From DATGSF01 sp035302865 (GTDB lineage Bacteria > Bacteroidota > Bacteroidia > Chitinophagales > Chitinophagaceae), in contig DATGSF010000150.1 of NCBI GenBank assembly GCA_035302865.1, forward strand, positions 1-5,211: a stretch of 5,211 nucleotides of DNA, written 5' to 3'. Below are positions 1-5,116 of the stretch, piece by piece (position 1 is the first letter of the stretch; every line of letters starts with the position of its first letter). Below the pieces are notes generated by a model, which made no database searches, had not been told where the DNA came from, and saw only the letters and a list, made by a program, of their open reading frames with translations. The position numbers were made by a program, and so were the translations under genes.

Positions 1-528
1 TTTCCAAAGAGCATAATCGTATGCTAAACCGATAATTCCTCCAAAATAATTTCCTTTTATCTTATCCCAACTTTCATCTATTGGATGAACGTAGGGCTCT
101 CCAGGTAGTGGTTCCGTCCATATTACATAGTCAAGATAATAATCTCCCCCATAGGCCATAGATAAACTGGAATAAGCTGAAAATTTATGGTTTTGATATT
201 TATATATTTTGTAACTAAGTCCTAAATCAAAATAATTATATTGATTAGGTGAGATTAATTTTCCGACAGACTCCTCTAATATAGCATATTCTCTTTGTGC
301 TAATAACTAACCATTTATTGGAGCTCTAGTATATTGTGCATAGATTCCTATATTGTTATTAATACTCCTGCCATATTTGATATTTATTGAATTGATTAAG
401 TTATCTAATTGACCAATAACATTTAAAAATTTATAGCCACCTAAGCCAATTTCGATATTGTTTTTTTGCGCTGATAGAGGCAAGTAATTAAAAATTATAA
501 TAATTGTAAGAACTATTCTGCTTTTCAT
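1..528 (-). pseudogene. Secreted/outer-membrane beta-barrel-like protein, interrupted by in-frame TAG, 3' end outside window
   Basis: The start codon is at 528-526. The product begins with a clear signal peptide (MKSR, a hydrophobic isoleucine-rich core, then LPLSAQ with cleavage near residues 20-21), so it is exported across the inner membrane. Residues 22-73 read as short amphipathic strands (NNIEIGLGGYKF, INIKYGRS, IGIYAQYTR). A TAG at 309-307 follows residue 73. The same frame then stays open for 102 further codons to the window edge and keeps the same character: aromatic- and glycine-rich strands such as YNYFDLGLSYKIYKY, FSAYSSLSMAYGG and YFGGIIGLAYDYALW. This is typical of Bacteroidota outer-membrane barrel proteins, although I cannot name the family. 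The continuity argues for one gene hit by a nonsense substitution, not a genuine 73-residue protein. No ATG lies close after the TAG, so reinitiation is unlikely. The gene starts 64 bp after the stop of the upstream T9SS cargo gene and may be cotranscribed with it. A sequencing error or readthrough remains possible. Confidence 0.72.
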
Positions 529-592
529 AGTTTATAATATTTGAAACATACCTTACACCTGATACTTTGGTGCAAGCTATCTTGGTTGATAA

Positions 593-1675
593 TTAATGAA
601 TAATTGAAAGTTTTTGGGTTTGTGTAAATGCACCAGTTTGAACTTTAATTAAATAAATACCATTGTTAAAAGATGATGTGTTTATTTCAAATGTAGCTTG
701 TGAAGTTTTATATGTTTTTATCAATCTTCCATTGATGTCATATAATTCTATTATTGCTTCTTTTTCAAAATTATCAAAAGAAATTTCAACTTTTTCATTA
801 GCAGGATTAGGATAAATATTTAAGGAAAGTGGATTATTTTGTTGTTCTTCAATATTTACAGAAGAAATAACATTGCATTGTTGGAATATAGCCTCCATTA
901 TATCATCTTTATAACAACGGAAGCCTATTCTGCGTTGTTGGTAAAAATTAAAAGATATAGTATCCATTCCATTTTCTAAAACCCAATAAGGTTTAATGGG
1001 AGCTGGAGCAAAAGACTGTGCTAATGTTCCGATATTTCGTGCATATCCATTTTTATTTCCTGGAGAATGCTCTGGTTCTTTATAATACCCTTGTGCAAAA
1101 TTATATGCTGGATATTTTATTTTATGATTTGTATTAATTTCTGAAATATCTCTAGTGAATATAGTTTCAAAATAAGCATCTCCATAGGTTCCCATGCGGA
1201 TGGAATCAATTATAATACAAAAGAAACTATCTTTTTCAGCTATAGGATTGTACCAAGATTCAAAATTAGGACTTATGTAAGGGTGGGGAATAACAGGCAA
1301 GCACAAGGTATCTCCCTCTTCCACATTAAAAACATATAATGGAGTAAAATCATCAAAATAAGTATTGTAAATAAACACGGTATCTTCTGTGGAAGAAACA
1401 TACATTGGCTCTAAAGGTATGGTGTCAACTACAACTGTATAATGAGTAGCTTTGACATAACGTTCCATTTCAATTTTTGAAGCTAATTTTCCATTGATGA
1501 TTGTATCACCCACACTTTTACTATATACATGATAGTAGTTTGTAATGGGATTATAAAGATTAATATTTCCATGCCACCATTCTGCACCTACAGGAGCAAA
1601 AATTGTAGAATCGGATTGTGCAAAACTTATAATTGGAAGTATGCTTATCAGTAAAATGTGTACATATCTTTTCAT
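593..1675 (-). CDS. T9SS type A sorting domain-containing protein (paralogue A, function unknown)
   Basis: This 360-residue protein is predicted to be exported and then secreted by the type IX system. Residues 1-20 are a signal peptide (MKRY, hydrophobic core, ISFAQ). The mature protein starts with SDSTIFAPVGAEWWHGN, a beginning often seen in Bacteroidota surface proteins. The body (about 38-268) is beta-rich with no catalytic motif I recognise; it holds a block (98-161) almost shared with the neighbouring paralogue and cysteines at about 127, 152, 253 and 267. Residues 270-296 form a linker ending in the hallmark NIYPNPANEKV, followed by a complete C-terminal sorting domain (LYDINGRLIKTY, NNGIYLIKV, final KLSIIH). 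In this family the C-terminal domain is recognised by the T9SS and usually removed, with the cargo released or anchored to surface lipopolysaccharide. The start follows the A-rich leader TTAAAAATAAAATT, which is repeated before the paralogue. The 38-bp gap to the upstream gene suggests cotranscription. The substrate or partner is unknown. Confidence 0.9.
   Translation of the reverse strand: MKRYVHILLISILPIISFAQSDSTIFAPVGAEWWHGNINLYNPITNYYHVYSKSVGDTIINGKLASKIEMERYVKATHYTVVVDTIPLEPMYVSSTEDTVFIYNTYFDDFTPLYVFNVEEGDTLCLPVIPHPYISPNFESWYNPIAEKDSFFCIIIDSIRMGTYGDAYFETIFTRDISEINTNHKIKYPAYNFAQGYYKEPEHSPGNKNGYARNIGTLAQSFAPAPIKPYWVLENGMDTISFNFYQQRRIGFRCYKDDIMEAIFQQCNVISSVNIEEQQNNPLSLNIYPNPANEKVEISFDNFEKEAIIELYDINGRLIKTYKTSQATFEINTSSFNNGIYLIKVQTGAFTQTQKLSIIH
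788..869. repeat. Near-identical linker block, copy A (entry to sorting domain)
   Basis: This block encodes the linker SSVNIEEQQNNPLSLNIYPN plus PANEKV of paralogue A. By hand alignment, 789-869 matches 1913-1993 at 79 of 81 bases. Similarity falls abruptly on the sorting-domain side (below 788), where the encoded proteins are only about one quarter to one third identical. Confidence 0.85.
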
Positions 1676-1694
1676 AATTTTATTTTTAATGGAT
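1565..1694. repeat. Tandem-duplication block 1, copy A (leader and signal-peptide region)
   Basis: This stretch covers the first ~37 codons of paralogue A plus about 19 bp of its 5' leader. It matches 2692-2824 nearly base for base, apart from a 3-bp length difference with some local divergence near codon 24 and a handful of substitutions. The leader portion (ATCCATTAAAAATAAAAT before the ATG) is included in the match, so the duplication extended beyond the coding region. Confidence 0.85.
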
Positions 1695-1713
1695 TATTTC
1701 ATTTTTGTCTTTT

Positions 1714-2805
1714 TTATCTCTTTTCCAAAATCAACTTTTCTGTATATTCTTGCTCATCTATGGTAATTTTTAAATAATACACTCCCGAATTTAATTTAGA
1801 AATATCTAGAGTGTTTTCCTTATTTAAAAGCCTGCTTTCCAGTCGTAATCTTCCTAAATTATCATAGATTTTAATATTTCCTTCCCTAGAGAAATCTCCT
1901 GTTTTTATATGCACTTTTTCATTAGCAGGATTAGGATAAATATTTATGGAAAGTGGATTATTTTGTTGTTCTTTAATATTTACAGAAGAAATATAATCAC
2001 AGTCTCCACCCTCTGGATAAAGATTGATATTTATATTATCGTCTTGATAGCAACGAAATCCTGTTACTTCAAATTCTTTAAAAGCTGAGGTGTCTAAACT
2101 TCCACCAACAGCTGCATAGAGGTCCACTGGAGTAGGGAAAAAAGAAATAGAAAGGGATCCTAATTTTTGAGCATATCCATTTTTATTGTAAGGTTCATAA
2201 TGGTTGGCATCAATGTGTCCTTGCGAGAAATTATATCCTGGGAAAAGAATCCCATTATTATAAGTGATTATTTCTCTTGTAAAAACAGTTTTTAAATATT
2301 CCCCATCATAAGAAACCATACGAACTGAATCTACTTTTATGCAAAAAAAACTGTCTTTTTCAGCTATTGGATTATACCAAAATGAAAAATCTGTTTCTAT
2401 AAAAGGGTGTGGAATAACAGGTAAGCATAAAGTATCTCCATCTTCCACATTAAAAACATATAAAGGAGTAAAATCATTAAAATAGGTATTATAGATAAAA
2501 ACGGTGTCGATAGTATTTGCAATATAAATAGGTTCTAATTCAATTGTATCAATTATTTTTTCATTAGTATATTCTATTTTAGTATATTTTGTCAGGTTTA
2601 TTTTAATAGCTTCCCTATTGTTTATTATAGTATCTTGCACACTTTTGCTATTTATTGAAAAGTTATGTGCTAATTGCGATTGTAAACCTAAATTTCCATG
2701 CCACCATTCTGCACCTACAGGAGCAAATTCTGCAATAGAATCGGATTGCGCAAAACTTATAATTGGAAGTATGCTTATCAGTATAATGTGTAGATATCTT
2801 TTCAT
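1714..2805 (-). CDS. T9SS type A sorting domain-containing protein (paralogue B, function unknown)
   Basis: This 363-residue tandem paralogue of the gene that follows it is likewise a predicted T9SS-secreted protein. Residues 1-20 form a signal peptide (MKRYLHIILISILPIISFAQ, two differences from paralogue A), followed by a shared FAPVGAEWWHGN. Residues 100-163 match paralogue A at 53 of 64 positions by hand alignment. The stretches 39-98 and 164-270 are much more diverged. The linker at 272-298, including NIYPNPANEKV, is almost identical again. The sorting domain itself (299-363: KIYDNLGRLRLES, NSGVYYLKITID, ending LILEKR) is barely more similar to that of paralogue A than to any other T9SS tail. 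No catalytic motif is recognisable. The gene begins 10 bp after the stop of a truncated sorting-tail remnant and shares its 5' leader sequence with paralogue A, as expected from tandem duplication. A surface or secreted role is inferred only from the sorting signals. Confidence 0.9.
   Translation of the reverse strand: MKRYLHIILISILPIISFAQSDSIAEFAPVGAEWWHGNLGLQSQLAHNFSINSKSVQDTIINNREAIKINLTKYTKIEYTNEKIIDTIELEPIYIANTIDTVFIYNTYFNDFTPLYVFNVEDGDTLCLPVIPHPFIETDFSFWYNPIAEKDSFFCIKVDSVRMVSYDGEYLKTVFTREIITYNNGILFPGYNFSQGHIDANHYEPYNKNGYAQKLGSLSISFFPTPVDLYAAVGGSLDTSAFKEFEVTGFRCYQDDNININLYPEGGDCDYISSVNIKEQQNNPLSINIYPNPANEKVHIKTGDFSREGNIKIYDNLGRLRLESRLLNKENTLDISKLNSGVYYLKITIDEQEYTEKLILEKR
1912..1993. repeat. 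Near-identical linker block, copy B (entry to sorting domain)
   Basis: This is the counterpart of 788-869 in paralogue B. The sharp change from ~98% nucleotide identity to weak protein similarity at its lower edge marks a probable recombination or domain-exchange point between the linker and the C-terminal sorting domain. Confidence 0.85.
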
Positions 2806-2824
2806 GATTTTATTTTTAATGGAT
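2692..2824. repeat. Tandem-duplication block 1, copy B (leader and signal-peptide region)
   Basis: This is the counterpart of 1565-1694. It covers the first ~38 codons and leader of paralogue B. The leader part also contains the stop codon (2818-2816) of the upstream sorting-tail remnant, so the repeated unit boundary lies inside the 3' end of the preceding gene copy. Confidence 0.85.
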
Positions 2825-2926
2825 GATAATAAATTTCATTATTTTGTTGTGTTCTTTTTTATTTTCTATTCCTACCTTACAAGTATATACTCCAGGAGAC
2901 CAGTTTTTTAAATACTTAATTAAATT
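2816..2926 (-). pseudogene. Orphan 3' remnant of a third T9SS sorting-domain gene
   Basis: On the minus strand a frame open from 2926 down to the TAA at 2818-2816 encodes a typical end of a type A sorting domain. The key parts are NWSPGVYTCKVGIEN (codons 2905-2861), then KKEHNKIMKFIIIH and stop. The pattern (G-V/I-Y-x-x-K-V, a polar turn, a final hydrophobic strand ending IIH) matches the tails of the two intact neighbours, NNGIYLIKV...LSIIH and NSGVYYLKI...LILEKR. No start codon, signal peptide or cargo domain precedes it, and the frame closes at 2929-2927, where the sequence becomes plain AT-rich intergenic DNA. I infer a deleted third member of the tandem array of which only about 30 C-terminal codons survive. 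The exact left breakpoint, somewhere around 2905-2926, is uncertain. It is too short to be expressed alone, but may be transcribed as part of the leader of paralogue B. Confidence 0.68.
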
Positions 2927-3109
2927 TTATTATATAATTATAATACTATTAACTGAATAAACCTAGTATATATATAATGTTTTTTTTGCGTAAAAATACT
3001 AGCAGAAATCTTGAAAATATTGCAATGCTAAAGGGTTAAATTTCGAGTCTCTAATTCCTATTTAATACTAGACTTCTTCTAAATTATTCGTATCTTTGAA
3101 TAAAAAGTT
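2927..3109. other. Divergent AT-rich intergenic region with ATACTAG repeats
   Basis: I find no gene between the sorting-tail remnant and the dehydrogenase. The stretch is very AT-rich, with a TATATATATA run (2967-2976) and eight Ts (2980-2987). The 7-mer ATACTAG occurs three times: inverted as CTAGTAT at 2963-2969, and direct at 2996-3002 and 3065-3071. The first two face each other across 26 bases. Both flanking transcription units point away from this region, so it must hold their promoters. A -7 element is visible only for the rightward unit. No good leftward promoter was found. Confidence 0.5.
3091..3098 (+). promoter_or_regulatory. Candidate Bacteroidota -7 promoter element (TATCTTTG) for the alcohol dehydrogenase
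   Basis: TATCTTTG matches the Bacteroidota primary-sigma consensus TAnnTTTG exactly. The expected TTTG (-33) about 19 bp upstream is not present; the bases there read around CTAG, part of an ATACTAG repeat. The element ends only 11 bp before the ATG at 3110, so transcription from it would give an almost leaderless message. It may be a chance match in AT-rich DNA. Confidence 0.42.
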
Positions 3110-4159
3110 ATGGCAACAAAAGCTTATGGAGTACAATCTGAAACAGAGGATTTACATTTAATGGAAATTGAAAGAAGAACTCTTTTGGAGCAGGATGTTT
3201 GGATAGATATTTTATACTGCGGAGTTTGTCACAGTGATATACATACAGCTAGAAATGATTGGGGGAAAACACAGTATCCCCTAGTTCCCGGTCATGAAAT
3301 TGTAGGAATAGTTAGAGAAGTAGGGGGAAAAGTAAGTAAATATAAAATTGGAGATAAAGTGGGTGTGGGTTGCATGGTTGATTCTTGCAGGCATTGCAAT
3401 TCTTGTAAAGAAGGTGTAGAAAACTATTGTGAAAATGGAAATACCATGACTTATGGCAGTCCAGATAAAATATCTGGGGGTGTAACTTTTGGAGGATATT
3501 CAGAAAGTATTGTGGTACACGAAGATTTTGTATTGTCCATTCCCGACAATTTAGATTTATCTAAAGTGGGGCCTTTATTATGTGCAGGGATTACAACATG
3601 GTCTCCTTTGCAGCATTGGAAAGTAAAAGCAGGTGATAAAATAGCTGTTGTAGGTTTAGGAGGTTTAGGACACATGGGAATTAAATTTGCAAAGGCCTTA
3701 GGTGCAAAAGTTGTAATGATTAGCCGCTCTCCAGAAAAAGCGAAAGATGCTACACTTTTGGGTGCGGATGAAGTGTTATTATCAACAGATAAAGAAGCTA
3801 TGTATGCCGAAAAAGACAGTTTTGATTTTATTTTAAATACCATTCCTGTTGGACATGATGTAGATCCTTATTTACATTTATTAAAAAGAGACGGAACTAT
3901 GGTCTTAGTGGGATCGATTGAACCTTTAACGCGTGTGAATGGTCGGCATTTGGTTTTAAAAAGAAAAAATTTAGCTGGTTCTTTGATTGGCGGAATAGCA
4001 GAAACGCAAGAAATGTTGAACTTTTGTGGAAAACATAATATCCTTCCCGAATGTGAGATAATTCCTATTCAAGATATTAATACTGCTTGGGATAGGGTAT
4101 TGGCTTCGGATATAAAATACCGTTTTGTAATTGATATGCAATCATTGAAAAATATTTAA
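3110..4159 (+). CDS. NAD(P)-dependent zinc alcohol dehydrogenase (YahK/cinnamyl-alcohol-dehydrogenase type)
   Basis: This 349-residue enzyme is a cytoplasmic medium-chain dehydrogenase/reductase that interconverts alcohols and aldehydes with a nicotinamide cofactor. It is full length for the family (~350). The GroES-like catalytic domain carries C40 (in CGVCHSD, 37-43), H62-E63 (in VPGHEIVG) and C158 (in PLLCAGITT) as catalytic-zinc ligands. C93, C96, C99 and C107 (VDSCRHCNSC...NYC) form the structural-zinc lobe. The Rossmann fold has GLGGLGHMG at 182-190, and the second strand ends in S205-R206-S207, whose polar/basic character suggests NADP(H) preference. The motifs LKRDGTM, GSLIGGIAETQEML and KYRFVID near the end match my recollection of E. 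coli YahK, a broad aldehyde reductase, so aldehyde reduction is the likely direction. The physiological substrate cannot be told. The ATG at 3110 follows the A-rich AATAAAAAGTT and a possible -7 element. The hydrolase gene begins 41 bp downstream without an intervening terminator, so the two are probably cotranscribed. Confidence 0.95.
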   Translation: MATKAYGVQSETEDLHLMEIERRTLLEQDVWIDILYCGVCHSDIHTARNDWGKTQYPLVPGHEIVGIVREVGGKVSKYKIGDKVGVGCMVDSCRHCNSCKEGVENYCENGNTMTYGSPDKISGGVTFGGYSESIVVHEDFVLSIPDNLDLSKVGPLLCAGITTWSPLQHWKVKAGDKIAVVGLGGLGHMGIKFAKALGAKVVMISRSPEKAKDATLLGADEVLLSTDKEAMYAEKDSFDFILNTIPVGHDVDPYLHLLKRDGTMVLVGSIEPLTRVNGRHLVLKRKNLAGSLIGGIAETQEMLNFCGKHNILPECEIIPIQDINTAWDRVLASDIKYRFVIDMQSLKNI

Positions 4160-4200
4160 GAAGTATTTACCCTTTAAAATTTTAAATACATTTCTTTTTT

Positions 4201-5001
4201 ATGAAAAATACCTCTTTAGATTTAAATGCTATTGCTTTTACTCATATAAATAATTATCCTGGCAGACCTACCTTAGTTTTTCTTCATGATTTCCTAGGAT
4301 GCATCCGATTATGGAGGGGTTTTCCGGAGAAATTAGCAGCATTAACAGCATGTAATGTTTTGGTATATGATAGGCAGGGTTATGGAGCTTCTTGTGCGTT
4401 TTCCTATGAAAAAAGGGAGAAGAATTACATGGAATTAGAAGCAGATATTTTAAAGGATTTATTGCATTATTGGAAAATAGAAAACCCTATTTTATTCAGT
4501 CATAGTGATGGAGCATCTATTGCTTTAATTTTTGCAGGAAAATATCCCAAAACTCCAAAAGCATTAATTTTAAAAGGACTACACGTATTTATAGAGAGCA
4601 TTACCATTAAAGGTATAAAAGAAGCGATTGAAAAATACAAAACAACTGATTTAAAATTTAGATTAGAAAAGTACCATGGTGATAAAACAGATGCTTTATT
4701 TTGGGCTTGGGCAGAGACTTGGACAAGTGAGGACTTTCAGGATTGGAATATAGAACATTTTCTAAAATACATTCAATGTCCTATTTTAGTATTTCAAGGT
4801 GAAAAAGATGAATTTGGAACTATTAAACAAGTTAAAAGCGTTGAAAAAAACACATTAAATCTAACACAATCTATTTTCTTAATTGGTATTTGACATAATC
4901 CCCATAAAGAAATTCCCAAAAGAGTTATAAATGAAAGTCTCCAATTTATTAATGAACATGTAGGGACATTCAGAAAACAAAATAATTTCTGTTTTTTCTA
5001 A
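4201..5001 (+). pseudogene. Alpha/beta-fold hydrolase interrupted by in-frame TGA at 4891-4893
   Basis: The reading frame from the ATG at 4201 encodes a cytoplasmic alpha/beta hydrolase: LVFLHDFLG at 25-33 (oxyanion region), YDRQGYG at 56-62, nucleophile elbow SHSDG at 100-104 with S102, and acid D203 in QGEKDEFGT. It has no signal peptide. A TGA after residue 230 would give a protein lacking the catalytic histidine. The same frame continues immediately as HNPHKEIPKRV, the standard histidine-bearing C-terminal segment (H232), then NESLQFINEHVG, to a TAA at 4999-5001. The full 266-residue length is normal for the family. The simplest explanation is a GGA-to-TGA change, because Gly normally precedes this His. 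The first glycine of GxSxG is also replaced by Ser (AGT instead of GGT). I therefore infer an inactivated gene, with recent loss because the frame is otherwise clean; a sequencing error or UGA readthrough is not excluded. If taken literally, the coding region is 4201-4893. It probably shares a transcript with the upstream dehydrogenase. Confidence 0.82.
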
Positions 5002-5018
5002 CAATAAAAAATAATTAT

Positions 5019-5055
5019 TGCTTCTTTTTCATAAAGCTTTTATGAAAAAGAAGCA
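5019..5055. terminator. Hairpin terminator, 17-bp perfect stem, probably bidirectional
   Basis: Left arm 5019-5035 (TGCTTCTTTTTCATAAA) is the exact reverse complement of right arm 5039-5055, with a GCT loop. On the minus strand the stem is followed by ATAATTATTTTTTATTG, a good T-rich tail. On the plus strand the tail is TTATTATTAATT, weaker but still U-rich. It begins 17 bp after the TAA at 4999-5001, exactly where the uninterrupted hydrolase would end, so it probably terminates the dehydrogenase-hydrolase unit and may also stop leftward transcription from beyond the window. Confidence 0.8.
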
Positions 5056-5084
5056 TTATTATTAATTGAAAAACTCCCTTTAAG

Positions 5085-5098
5085 ATATATTAATATAT
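5085..5098. repeat. Perfect 14-bp AT palindrome
   Basis: ATATATTAATATAT reads the same on both strands. It is made only of A and T, and could arise by chance in this AT-rich spacer. No function is assigned. Confidence 0.3.
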
Positions 5099-5116
5099 GT
5101 GGTGGTATTTTTTTGA

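Noticed and set aside
556..572. CACC...GGTG inverted repeat between paralogue A and the barrel-like gene as a terminator
   Set aside because: There are only four base pairs around a nine-base loop and no T-tail in the direction of transcription; too weak to claim.
593..2824. Direct repeats as an insertion sequence or integron-like cassette array
   Set aside because: There is no transposase or integrase, no terminal inverted repeats or target duplications; the repeats coincide with homologous coding blocks of two paralogues.
2880..2887. TATACTTG (minus strand) as a -7 promoter element for paralogue B
   Set aside because: It differs from TAnnTTTG in the TTTG part, lacks an upstream TTTG, and lies inside the sorting-tail remnant's coding sequence.
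2618..2911. 97-codon plus-strand reading frame opposite the start of paralogue B
   Set aside because: It lies antisense to the signal-peptide region of a well-supported gene and the sorting-tail remnant, has no recognisable domain, and is explained by the low stop density opposite these sequences.
3451..3843. 130-codon minus-strand reading frame inside the alcohol dehydrogenase
   Set aside because: It is wholly antisense to a full-length, motif-complete dehydrogenase; the translation resembles no family and has no plausible promoter or leader.
4891..4893. TGA as a selenocysteine codon
   Set aside because: The expected residue before the catalytic histidine in this family is glycine, not cysteine or selenocysteine, and I see no stable hairpin immediately after the codon as a bacterial SECIS would require.
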